This document shows, piece by piece, positions 47,707 to 56,259 of a stretch of 64,000 bases of DNA (position 1 is its first letter; each line of letters starts with the position of its first letter). A program made the translations under genes and the position numbers. A model generated the notes under the pieces. That model searched no databases. It was given only the letters and a program-made list of their open reading frames with translations, and was not told where the DNA came from. The stretch comes from Xenorhabdus budapestensis (GTDB taxonomy: Bacteria; Pseudomonadota; Gammaproteobacteria; Enterobacterales; Enterobacteriaceae), in the NCBI RefSeq assembly GCF_002632465.1, contig NZ_NIBS01000004.1:31968-95967 (forward strand), read 5' to 3'.

Positions 47707-49884
47707 TCAACTGATGATATGTAAACTGCTGTTTAAAATATTAGCGCTTGTCTGTACGATCGAAGTAATTGATTTAGCCAACTTCGTATTAGCTTGCGAA
47801 AGTTCTGTTCCCGTTTTACTTAAGGATGTCCCAGTTGAGCTGATAGAAAGCGTCGTGGATGAGAGGCTTGTATTGGTTGAACTTATACTAAGTTTTGTGT
47901 GGGATAATGATATTGAAACCGAATTTATGCCCACTTTTACCGAAGAAACACTAAATATCTCGGAAGTGTAAAAAGATTGTGGACAATCTATTGCGACATG
48001 AGTATCACTCTTTATCGTAATGAGATTAGGACTGGAGATTAGCGTCGTTCCGGTAATATTCTGTGTCCAGTTTCCGTCAATTTTGGCACTTAAATCCCCT
48101 TTAAGTTTATAAGTATCCCCATCACTAATCTCTGTTTTTCTTCCTTTCTTAATAGTTCTTTGCTGGCTGTTTTCAACAGATAATGTGTCTTTACCTTTAA
48201 CCGTCGTGTCACGAGCATCTTCGTAAGTGAAACTTGCTTTACCTGTTACTGTATCTGTTTGCTGTTTTTTTATTTCAGTCGTACGGTTCCCATCAATAGT
48301 GACTTTCTTATCTTTTTCCACGGAGATATTCATGTCACGTTCTGCATGCAGATCAAATAACTCTTTATCCGGAGCATCATCCATAAAGAGGTAATTTGCT
48401 TGTTCATGCTTACCTTCCTTTGTATTCGACATCACACCACTCCGGGTTTCATATTTGGGAAGCTCCCAAGGGGGCATATTTTCATTGTTATAGGCGCTGC
48501 CAATAACAAAAGGCTTATCCGGATCACCATTGACAAAACTAATAACAACTTCTTCACCCACACGGGGTACATACATACTGCCGTACCGCCAGCCAGCCCA
48601 ACGGGTTGCTACGCGTATCCAGCAAGAACTGGTATCATCTTTTTTATCGCTCTTATCCCAACGGAATTTTACTTTTATCCGACCATACTTATCAGTCCAT
48701 ATGGGCTTATCTTTAGGACCCGTTACAACAGCGGTTTCAAGACCTGTTGCTTTTGGCCAGGGGGTTACTGCTGGTGGTTTCCAATGGACATTGGCAGGGA
48801 TAGCATCAAATTGGACAACATTTTTATCTTTATTGGGTTTATCGTTTTCACAATCATCGTCGTCGTCATATTCGCAATTAAGAGCGAAGCCATAGCATGA
48901 TTCATAAAAAGTATATTGAGCACTGGTAATTAAGTAGTCATTGTAGTCATCACCTTTAATATCATTAGGTAGTGATAGGGTGAAAGTATGTCCTGGAGCC
49001 ATGCCCAACACATTACCTTTACCATTAATCAGTTCACTTTGTGCTTCTGCGGCTTGTTGAAGCACTCGAGCATAAAATTGCCCCTGTCCACTTTTTACAT
49101 AGCGTCCGGGCCACATGAATATTTCTGTGTTATTAATCGAACTGAGCGATGTCTGAATGGCCGCCTGTAACTTAGCTCGTGGTTTGCGGAAATCGTAGTC
49201 ATCAAGACTAAAATTGTTTGGTATCGTGGTACTGCGAATATTCCAATTATAAATATATTCTTTACCCGGTTTTTTGGATGATTTGCCGACATTGAAGTAA
49301 TTGATCGTATCATATCCAGACATGGGACCAAGCATCTGTGGCATATCTACCAAAACCATAGTGTGACTTCCCATGTCATGTTTGAAATAGTAATAAATCC
49401 CTTCGTGCGCCATTAGCCGATGGATGAAATCAAAATCAGTTTCATTATATTTAACGCAATATTCCCATGTGCGATATTTTTCAAGGAGCCGATCCTCAAA
49501 AAAGATACCAGCATCCACCAATACAGTCGCAATAATCTCAGGTACTGTCTTTTCTTGCCAAATACTGTATCCAAGTTTTTTTTTCAATTCCCATAGTTTA
49601 GGTCTGACTGTAGCCGTGTACAAGTAAAGCCTGTCATCATATTTATAAAAGGGATCATAAGATATTTGCTCTATATAACCACTTAAATATCTTGTTTGTT
49701 TTGACCGGGTTTTTATTTCTACAGTCAGGACGGTATTATGCAGAGATATTGGATCGGATAATCTCTTTTCACTCAGTAATTCAACCTCAAACTTATAAGC
49801 TTCCGATAATCTTTCTATTCCATTCAGTGACTTAAAATATAAAGTTTCATCGGATGAGGAGTGTGCGATAAACATTCTCTCCAT
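47707..49884 (-). CDS. vgrG: VgrG spike protein (TssI) with heptad-repeat C-terminal tail
   Basis: The protein has 725 residues. The gp27-like domain (1-about 370) includes RYLSGYIEQI and NETDFDFIHRLMAHEGIYYYF. The gp5-like OB domain (about 390-480) has PRVGEEVVISFVNGDPDKP, and the beta-helix spike (about 500-640) follows. Residues 656-725 are ten 7-residue Ser/Thr-rich repeats with Leu or Ile at the fifth position (for example TKLSISS, TNTSLSS). The tail differs from the spike end of the second VgrG. The start at 49884 aligns with the paralogue (MERMFIAH against MKRNIIAH). It is followed by the DUF2169 cassette. Confidence 0.94.
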   Translation of the reverse strand: MERMFIAHSSSDETLYFKSLNGIERLSEAYKFEVELLSEKRLSDPISLHNTVLTVEIKTRSKQTRYLSGYIEQISYDPFYKYDDRLYLYTATVRPKLWELKKKLGYSIWQEKTVPEIIATVLVDAGIFFEDRLLEKYRTWEYCVKYNETDFDFIHRLMAHEGIYYYFKHDMGSHTMVLVDMPQMLGPMSGYDTINYFNVGKSSKKPGKEYIYNWNIRSTTIPNNFSLDDYDFRKPRAKLQAAIQTSLSSINNTEIFMWPGRYVKSGQGQFYARVLQQAAEAQSELINGKGNVLGMAPGHTFTLSLPNDIKGDDYNDYLITSAQYTFYESCYGFALNCEYDDDDDCENDKPNKDKNVVQFDAIPANVHWKPPAVTPWPKATGLETAVVTGPKDKPIWTDKYGRIKVKFRWDKSDKKDDTSSCWIRVATRWAGWRYGSMYVPRVGEEVVISFVNGDPDKPFVIGSAYNNENMPPWELPKYETRSGVMSNTKEGKHEQANYLFMDDAPDKELFDLHAERDMNISVEKDKKVTIDGNRTTEIKKQQTDTVTGKASFTYEDARDTTVKGKDTLSVENSQQRTIKKGRKTEISDGDTYKLKGDLSAKIDGNWTQNITGTTLISSPNLITIKSDTHVAIDCPQSFYTSEIFSVSSVKVGINSVSISLSHTKLSISSTNTSLSSTTLSISSTGTSLSKTGTELSQANTKLAKSITSIVQTSANILNSSLHIIS

Positions 49885-50225
49885 AAGATTTGCTCGCTTT
49901 TGTTTAAAGCTACCGCATACTCCAGGTAGGTTCAGGAATATAGGGTAGTTAGAGGAATATATAGTGTTGGTTTTCTAATTACTGAGTTAAGCATAATGGT
50001 TACCATTTGTAATCAGTGAATGTCATTTTGTTGATGTAATATGTAATTAATTTTTATGTTTTTGGTTTTTATTTATTCCATCTCCTTTGTATGTATTTAT
50101 TTTTTATATATAAAGTATTTTTGGATTATAAAATTCATTTTTTATGAGAAAAGGTGTTAATTTAACGAATTGTATTTTGATAAATATTTATTAATATCGT
50201 TTGTTGGGTAATAGTAAATGGAAAA
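49885..50225. other. AT-rich gap between the two vgrG genes
   Basis: The 341-bp gap is very AT-rich, with long T runs at 50040-50130. Apart from the motif at 49906-49918 I see no gene, hairpin or convincing promoter. It probably holds a promoter for the downstream vgrG. Confidence 0.5.
49906..49918 (-). promoter_or_regulatory. Shared 13-bp motif upstream of vgrG (first copy)
   Basis: ATGCGGTAGCTTT (minus strand) begins exactly 22 bases from the vgrG start codon. An identical copy lies at the same distance from the other vgrG. Its function is unknown; it may be a leftover of gene duplication or a leader element. Confidence 0.6.
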
Positions 50226-52193
50226 TCAACCAATCTTGATTAATGCACCAGAGAGAGTAATGCATGTAGTGCCCTTAATTTCAGTACTTACTGTTGCACT
50301 TAAAGTGAGAGTCGAAATAGCTTTCACCTCGGCTGAGCCAGTGACAGATTTTTTCCAATTCCCTGTAATACTGCCTTCTTCGTTTCCGGTGATTGATTCT
50401 TTTTTATTGCCACTGATATCTGCTTGATAATCACCAGTTATATTATATTTAATGCCACCACTAGTGACTTCAACTTCTTTACCATTAGTCACCGTTGTTT
50501 TCTGTTTATTCTTGAAAACTGCTGTTTCTTCTTGTTCAACGGTCGTGTCACGTTTTGCCTTATAGGTAAAACTTGCATCTTCTTCTACAATATCAGTTTG
50601 TTTTTTCTTTATTTCTGTTGTGCGGGAGCCATCAATAGCTATCTTTTGATCATTTTCCACAGAAATATTCATATCTTTTTCTGCGTGTATATCAAAAGAT
50701 TCTTTATCCTGGGCATCATCAATGAATAAATAACTGGCGTTATTATTTCCACCTTGTATGCTCCGTGACATAAAGCCTATCTTTGTAGCTTCTTTTGGCA
50801 ATTCCCACGGTGGCATATTCTCTTTATTAAAGGTACTGCCTATTATTAGTGGCCGATCAGGGTTGCCGTTGATAAAGCTGACAAAAACTTCATCTCCAAC
50901 CCTGGGGATTTGGACTGCACCGAATTTGGTACTGGCCCAGGTACTAGACCAACGTATCCAACAAGAACTTGTATCATCTTTGGCGCCTTCTTGATCCCAA
51001 TGAAATTGCACTTTGACCTGAGCATATTCATTTGTCCAGATGTCTTTGCCATTCGAACCCACGACTTCTGCTGTTTCTATGCTAGCGATCGGCCATGGTG
51101 TTAAACGGGGAGCTCGCCAGTTTACTTTGGCCGGGATCGCGGTGAAACTGGTTTCAATTTTGACTGTGCTATTATCATTGGTATCAATATCACCGGAATA
51201 ATAACTAGATTCAGAAAATTCATATGTGGCACTGACAATCAGATATTCACCATTATCCCCGTCTCTAAATGCTTTAGACAGCGTAAAGATATGTCCCGGA
51301 GCTATACCAATTTCAAGACTCTTGGCTTTAATATAATGACAATGAGCGGTATAGGATTGCTGTAAAACCAGAACATAAGATTTTCCTTGTGAAGTTTCAG
51401 TATAATTTCCCGGCCATTCATATATTTTTGTGTCGGGAACCGAAGAATCCGGGTTTTGTTGTGTTTCCAGTAACTGAGCCCGTGGTTTGAGGAAATTGTA
51501 ATCATTCATTGCATAGATCTTTGGTGCAATTGAATAACTGACATTCCAATCATATAAATAGAGTTTCTCTTTATTTCTTGGGGGCGAATGATTTGGATAA
51601 TATTCTATAGATGAATATCCCGATAAGGCAGAATGGGATTGGGGGGAATCAGCTAATATCAGCGTGTGATCACTGACAATGTGTTGAAAATAATAATAAA
51701 TTCCCTCATGTTCCATTAATCGACTGATAAAATTGAAGTCAGTCTCGCGATATTGTGTACAATATTCAAGTTGTTGATATTTACCATTTAATTTACTTTC
51801 AAACTTGATGCTGTGTTTATTCAGTATATCTTTGATAATTTCAGGGGCAGTTTTCTTTTGCCATATTTGACAACCCTTGCTTTTCTGTAGAATTGATAAC
51901 TTTGGTTGAAGAGTGAATTTATATTTATAGAAATAAGAGTCATAAAAATCACATACTATACCATCATGAACTATGCCATTCAGATAACGTGCGTTTGCTG
52001 ACGGGTTAGCAGGGTTATTTATTTCAATAGTAATTGATTTTCCTCGTAGTGATTTGATATCAATATCTTTTTTTTTACTTATTAATTCAATATCAAAGCT
52101 ATAAATAGTTGATAGTTTTTCTTCACCTTTTAATGAACTAAAAAGTAAAGTATCTTCACCCAGTGGGGTATGCGCAATAATATTTCTTTTCAT
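50226..52193 (-). CDS. vgrG: VgrG spike protein (TssI), shorter paralogue
   Basis: The 655 residues share the same gp27/gp5 organisation as the neighbouring VgrG: RETDFNFISRLMEHEGIYYYF near residue 155, PRVGDEVFVSFINGNPDRP near 430, then the beta-helix spike. It ends in a regular spike tip (KGTTCITLSGALIKIG) that would seat a PAAR protein. AAGG lies eight bases before the ATG. It is the first gene of the cluster. No effector gene follows it directly, only an AT-rich gap and then the second vgrG. Confidence 0.94.
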   Translation of the reverse strand: MKRNIIAHTPLGEDTLLFSSLKGEEKLSTIYSFDIELISKKKDIDIKSLRGKSITIEINNPANPSANARYLNGIVHDGIVCDFYDSYFYKYKFTLQPKLSILQKSKGCQIWQKKTAPEIIKDILNKHSIKFESKLNGKYQQLEYCTQYRETDFNFISRLMEHEGIYYYFQHIVSDHTLILADSPQSHSALSGYSSIEYYPNHSPPRNKEKLYLYDWNVSYSIAPKIYAMNDYNFLKPRAQLLETQQNPDSSVPDTKIYEWPGNYTETSQGKSYVLVLQQSYTAHCHYIKAKSLEIGIAPGHIFTLSKAFRDGDNGEYLIVSATYEFSESSYYSGDIDTNDNSTVKIETSFTAIPAKVNWRAPRLTPWPIASIETAEVVGSNGKDIWTNEYAQVKVQFHWDQEGAKDDTSSCWIRWSSTWASTKFGAVQIPRVGDEVFVSFINGNPDRPLIIGSTFNKENMPPWELPKEATKIGFMSRSIQGGNNNASYLFIDDAQDKESFDIHAEKDMNISVENDQKIAIDGSRTTEIKKKQTDIVEEDASFTYKAKRDTTVEQEETAVFKNKQKTTVTNGKEVEVTSGGIKYNITGDYQADISGNKKESITGNEEGSITGNWKKSVTGSAEVKAISTLTLSATVSTEIKGTTCITLSGALIKIG

Positions 52194-52214
52194 TGAGAGT
52201 ACCTTTTTAAATTA

Positions 52215-52227
52215 AAAGCTACCGCAT
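52215..52227 (-). promoter_or_regulatory. Shared 13-bp motif upstream of vgrG (second copy)
   Basis: ATGCGGTAGCTTT (minus strand) begins 22 bases from the vgrG start at 52193, identical in sequence and spacing to the copy at 49906-49918. Confidence 0.6.
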
Positions 52228-52501
52228 GAACCTATCAATAAAGGACCAGATAAGAAATTAAACTCTATTGTTATTACTGATCGTTCATTGCTATTAATTT
52301 CAATTATCATACAATATTTCACAAAAGAAACTGTATCTCAATGTTATTATCACTATGTTTCTATTTTTTACAAAAAAAAATTTAAAATTACAAATATGTA
52401 TCTTTCTAATAAATGAAAATATAAATCATTTTGATTTAGATGAAAAAACTATCTTTACATAAGAGGTGGTTAGGAAAAGTGAGGAAAGGGAGAAGGAGGA
52501 T

Positions 52502-52531
52502 AAAAAAGTTGGCAGCAATTATGCAGCCAAC
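52502..52531 (-). terminator. Rho-independent terminator of tpx
   Basis: On the minus strand GTTGGC and GCCAAC form a stem (52508-52513 with 52526-52531), with a possible inner GC pair, followed by six T. It lies about 100 bp beyond the tpx stop. A second copy of GTTGGC near 52546 could pair alternatively. Confidence 0.8.
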
Positions 52532-52633
52532 AATTACCGCCAGAGGTTGGCTTTATTTATAAAACAATGCATTAACGATGCCTGGAAGCAAGAAAATACA
52601 TTGTTTCCAATAATGAATTTATTTTAGTACTGT

Positions 52634-53137
52634 TTATTTCAGCACTGATAATGCGTTGTCATAGTCAGGCTCGTTGGTAATTTCATCCACGAGTTGGCTA
52701 TAAATGACTTGATTATTTTCATCCAGAACAATAACAGCTCGTGCAGTCAATCCGCTTAATGGGCCTTCGCTTATTGCGACACCGTAATTTTCCTGAAACT
52801 CGCCGCTACGCAGTGTTGATAGAGTGACGACATTTGAAAGGCCTTCAGAGCCACAGAAACGAGATTGTGCGAATGGCAAGTCTGCTGAAATGCAGAGTAC
52901 GACGGTATTGTTCAGTTCACTGGCATGTTGATTGAATTTACGAACAGAAGTTGCACAAACGCCGGTATCAACACTTGGAAATATATTGAGTACTTTACGT
53001 TTCCCTGCGTATTGGCTCAGTGCCACATCAGTGAGATCTTTGGCTACCAGCGTAAATTCTTTTACTGTTTCACCTGCTTGTGGAAAACTTCCGCTCACGG
53101 TGATATCGCTACCTTGGAATTTGACGGTTTGTGTCAT
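52634..53137 (-). CDS. tpx: Thiol peroxidase Tpx
   Basis: This 167-residue atypical 2-Cys peroxiredoxin reduces hydrogen peroxide and preferentially alkyl hydroperoxides, using thioredoxin. The peroxidatic Cys61 lies in [12 protein letters not shown] and the resolving Cys95 in SRFCGSEG; Cys82 is also present. In E. coli tpx is adjacent to tyrR. Here the T6SS cluster separates them. Confidence 0.96.
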   Translation of the reverse strand: MTQTVKFQGSDITVSGSFPQAGETVKEFTLVAKDLTDVALSQYAGKRKVLNIFPSVDTGVCATSVRKFNQHASELNNTVVLCISADLPFAQSRFCGSEGLSNVVTLSTLRSGEFQENYGVAISEGPLSGLTARAVIVLDENNQVIYSQLVDEITNEPDYDNALSVLK

Positions 53138-53303
53138 AATTTTATCCCTCTATATAAGTAAACTTCGGTGCCAGTGTAAAGGAATAGTGCGATCTTGCCC
53201 ACAAAAATAGATGTAATATTTAGAAATACTCACCTATTGTTTAATTAACAGTGTCTTATAATTTATTTTAGGATGATTTTCAGGCCAGTAGAGTAAAAAA
53301 TTT

Positions 53304-54926
53304 ATGTATAATTTTACCTTATTCCCTTCTGTATTACTGATGACCGGACTTTCTTTGCCTCTTACTGTTTCTGCTGCTGATATACCAGTGGGGACTCAAT
53401 TAGATCCTCATCAGGAATTGGTTCGACATTTGAAAGATGAACCGGCGTCACTTGATCCGATTAAATCTTTTGGCTTAACAGAAGCACAGGTATTACGTGA
53501 TTTGCTAGAAGGTCTCGTCAATCAGGATGCTTATGGCAAACGTATTCCCGGTGTTGCTATTGACTGGCAAACGACAGACAACAAAACATGGATATTTACA
53601 CTGCGACAGAATGCCCATTGGTCTAATGGTAACAAAGTGACAGCTTCTGATTTTGTATATAGCTGGCAGAGACTGGTTAATCCTAAAAATGCTTCCTCAT
53701 TTTCCTGGTTTGCGGCTTTGTCAGGTATTCAGAATGCTCAGGCTATTATTGATGGTAAACTGCCAGCCGAAAAATTAGGCGTTGAAGCTCTTAATGCTTA
53801 TACCCTGAAAGTCGCACTGGATCGCCCTATACCTTATTTTCCTAGTATGACAACTAATTTTAGTCTTTATCCGGTCAATAAACAGAGTGTCGAAAGATAC
53901 GGTAATGACTGGACCAGAGTCGGTCATTTGGTTGGTAACGGTGCATTTATGCTTACGGGGCGGGTGGTAAATGAAAAAATTGTTTTGACGCCTAACCCTT
54001 ATTATTGGGATCACAAAAATACGGTATTGGAAAAAGTCACTTTTGTACCTATCAGTCAGGAATCCCATGCGGTTAAGCGTTATCTGGCCGGAGATCTGGA
54101 TATTACAGAATCTTTTCCTAAAAATATGTACCACAAGTTACTGCGTGATATTCCGGCAGAAGTTTTCACTCCCGATCAATTGGGCACTTATTATTACGCA
54201 TTTAACACTCAACGGGCACCGACCAATGATATCCGGGTCAGGCAAGCTCTTGCTATGACGATCGATAAAAATCTGATTGCGGAAAAAATTCTGGGAACGG
54301 GAGAAAAACCTGCATGGCATTTCACGCCTGATGTTACAGCCGGGTTCCAGCCAGAAAAGAGTCAACAAGAGAGGCTGACGCAGCAGGAAAGGGATAAGAG
54401 AGCCAAAATCCTGTTAAAAGAGGCGGGTTATAGCTCTGAGAATCCATTAAAACTTTCTTTGCTCTATAACAATCTGGAAAATAACCAACGTATTGCCATT
54501 GCAGTAAGCTCGGAATGGAAGAAAAAGTTGGGCGTTGAAGTGAAGTTAGTTAATCAGGAATGGAAAACTTATGTTGACAACCGTAATACCGGCAATTTTG
54601 ATGTTGTCAGGGCGTCCTGGACTGGGGATTATAATGAACCATCAAGTTTCCTGTCTCTTTTAACATCAACACATAGCGGGAACCTGGCTAAATTCTATAA
54701 TCCAGCCTATGACGCCTTGTTAAAAGCAGCCAGCCAGGAAACAGACAGCGCAGCCAGAAATCAGGATTACAATCAGGCAGAAAAAATGATTGAAGAGCAA
54801 GCGCCAATTGTACCGATTTATCAATATACCAATGGCCGATTAATCAAAAAGTGGTTAAAAGGATACCCGATCATCAATCCTGAAGATGTGGCCTATAGTC
54901 ATACTATGTATATCATTAAGCATTAG
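53304..54926 (+). CDS. mppA: Periplasmic murein peptide-binding protein MppA
   Basis: This 540-residue family-5 solute-binding protein has a signal peptide at about 1-24 (ending VSAADIP). Its sequence follows E. coli MppA through conserved stretches such as LVRHLKDEPASLDPIK, VGNGAFML, DITESFPKNMYHKLL, GTGEKPAWHFTPDVTAGF and the C-terminus PEDVAYSHTMYIIKH. MppA binds the cell-wall tripeptide L-Ala-D-Glu-meso-Dap and passes it to the Opp permease for recycling. OppA is the alternative, but these motifs fit MppA better. It is a single-gene unit. Confidence 0.9.
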   Translation: MYNFTLFPSVLLMTGLSLPLTVSAADIPVGTQLDPHQELVRHLKDEPASLDPIKSFGLTEAQVLRDLLEGLVNQDAYGKRIPGVAIDWQTTDNKTWIFTLRQNAHWSNGNKVTASDFVYSWQRLVNPKNASSFSWFAALSGIQNAQAIIDGKLPAEKLGVEALNAYTLKVALDRPIPYFPSMTTNFSLYPVNKQSVERYGNDWTRVGHLVGNGAFMLTGRVVNEKIVLTPNPYYWDHKNTVLEKVTFVPISQESHAVKRYLAGDLDITESFPKNMYHKLLRDIPAEVFTPDQLGTYYYAFNTQRAPTNDIRVRQALAMTIDKNLIAEKILGTGEKPAWHFTPDVTAGFQPEKSQQERLTQQERDKRAKILLKEAGYSSENPLKLSLLYNNLENNQRIAIAVSSEWKKKLGVEVKLVNQEWKTYVDNRNTGNFDVVRASWTGDYNEPSSFLSLLTSTHSGNLAKFYNPAYDALLKAASQETDSAARNQDYNQAEKMIEEQAPIVPIYQYTNGRLIKKWLKGYPIINPEDVAYSHTMYIIKH

Positions 54927-55273
54927 TCTGCATAGGCTGGTAACTGTGATTTTTCAAAATTAGCTAACTAATCGTAAACTGGTCAATTCGTATTTCTGCG
55001 TTTGACCAGTTATTACGTTATATTTTTGAATAAAAATTGATTGAATAAAAACGCATTTTCAGGATTAGCAGTAAACTTTGAATTTACAACCCAGTGAATC
55101 CTGCACTCGAAGAAGAGTCAAGTTTTATAATGCACAACCCTATTTTAATGCGTATTAATTGCTGCTTTACGGTTCTCTGTTGATATAAAAATCTGACTTA
55201 AGTAATATTAACTGGCTATTTGGCAGTAAGATGAAATTACCTTGAATTTTAACAAATAATAAGTGAGGAATTT
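54927..55273. other. Gap between mppA and the Tad2-like gene
   Basis: The 347-bp AT-rich gap contains the mppA hairpin (54977-55011) and a ribosome site (AGTGAGGA) just before the next start. No other gene or RNA was recognised. Confidence 0.5.
54977..55011 (+). terminator. Hairpin downstream of mppA
   Basis: A perfect 10-bp inverted repeat (AACTGGTCAA and TTGACCAGTT) with a 15-base loop lies 50 bp after the stop. The T tract after it is poor (ATTACGTTATATTTTT). Confidence 0.6.
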
Positions 55274-56074
55274 ATGTCTGAAATTAATAAGCCAGAAGAT
55301 AAAAAAACTGACCTCAACTGCCCATTCAAACCAGAACAATACCAGATTGGCAAGGACAGTATAACTGTCCCCGCTGGGACTTTCGCCTGGGCGTCAAGCC
55401 ATGTGTATTTGGGGAAACAAGTGTATCGTAGTGGCTGGAATGCCCCTAAAGAGCACATGCGCCTTGCCCATAAATCGGAAGCGGGGAGTGCAGGTGATGG
55501 AGCTGCTTATATTGAAAAGAGTGATAATGAGGGTTATTGGGCTCATTGGCAGCCAACACAAGAAGACCTAATGGCTTGTGACTGGAATCTGTTGAAATCA
55601 GAACCTAAACCCAAACCTGTTGATTGTATGTTGGAATTTGATCTTAATGTGGGAGTTAACACTTGGGTTGTAGACAGTAAACCTCTTTGGGGAGCAAACA
55701 CAGGGCCGAGTTTAAGTGCTGCTCCTTTTGGTGATTTAAATATGAGACCAAATAAGCTAGATATTGTAAACATATACGCATTCGCTGGCGGACGGGATAT
55801 GTGGAGGGGAGCACTACTTTTTATCGGTATAACTGTTAAACAAGATAAAGGAAGTTATCAAAAGGTAAGAGAGCTGTTTCAAAATAATGACCTTTGGGTA
55901 ATGGTTGATAGCAAACATTATAATCTCGGCCATCCATCTGAGCGGGATGACAACTCGCCATCGCCTTATGATTACCTGTTTTCATATACAGGTACTGATG
56001 ATGGAGAAAAATTAAGTGAGACAATAGAACAACATGTAAATAAAACTATGCACGTTTGTTTGAACTGGAAATAA
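55274..56074 (+). CDS. DUF2829/Tad2-like protein with unrecognised C-terminal domain
   Basis: This 266-residue soluble protein has no signal peptide or membrane helix. Residues about 30-106 carry the pattern of the DUF2829 family, to which the phage anti-Thoeris protein Tad2 belongs: GKQVYRSGWN (47-56) and W-QPTQEDLMACDW (92-104). A Pro/Lys linker (107-115) leads to a C-terminal domain (about 117-266) that I do not recognise; it is rich in aromatic residues (TWVVDSKPLWGANTGP, FAGGRDMWRGALLFIGITVKQ). The gene has its own AGTGAGGA ribosome site and a strong terminator, so it is expressed alone. It sits between mppA and zntB, adjacent genes of the core. Any anti-defence or nucleotide-binding role is inference from one domain. 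Confidence 0.75.
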   Translation: MSEINKPEDKKTDLNCPFKPEQYQIGKDSITVPAGTFAWASSHVYLGKQVYRSGWNAPKEHMRLAHKSEAGSAGDGAAYIEKSDNEGYWAHWQPTQEDLMACDWNLLKSEPKPKPVDCMLEFDLNVGVNTWVVDSKPLWGANTGPSLSAAPFGDLNMRPNKLDIVNIYAFAGGRDMWRGALLFIGITVKQDKGSYQKVRELFQNNDLWVMVDSKHYNLGHPSERDDNSPSPYDYLFSYTGTDDGEKLSETIEQHVNKTMHVCLNWK

Positions 56075-56099
56075 ATCACTAAATTTGCATTCTGAATTT

Positions 56100-56126
56100 A
56101 AGGCGGAACTTCGGTTCGGCCTTTTT
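56100..56126 (+). terminator. Rho-independent terminator of the Tad2-like gene
   Basis: AAGGCGGAAC and GTTCGGCCTT form a 10-bp stem with one G-G mismatch around a TTCG tetraloop (56110-56113), followed by TTTC. It lies 26 bp after the stop codon. Confidence 0.9.
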
Positions 56127-56259
56127 CTATATTGGTCACAGTAAAATTTTCCTAAAGTGATAACTATACTGATCGAGACACAAAGTATCTTCAATGACGT
56201 TTGGTATGTATTGTATTTATTTTATGCAATTAAACATCAAGTGTTAAACAGGAGTGGGT

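Larger units (their letters stand above)
52194..52633. other. Gap upstream of the T6SS cluster
   Basis: The 440-bp AT-rich gap between tpx and vgrG holds the vgrG leader motif (52215-52227), a run of A at 52371-52380, and the tpx terminator (52502-52531). I found no sigma-54 consensus on the minus strand and no supportable ORF. The main T6SS promoter should lie here. Confidence 0.5.

Noticed and set aside
47714..47971. Plus-strand 85-codon frame opposite the vgrG tail
   Set aside because: It is a by-product of the repetitive heptad-coding DNA, has no ribosome site and lies wholly within vgrG.
48400..48900. Plus-strand 166-codon frame opposite vgrG
   Set aside because: The minus-strand VgrG is clearly conserved over the same bases; the plus frame has no recognisable domain or ribosome site.
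52194..52501. Sigma-54 promoter for the T6SS
   Set aside because: I looked for TGGCAC-N5-TTGC on the minus strand upstream of vgrG and found none convincing.
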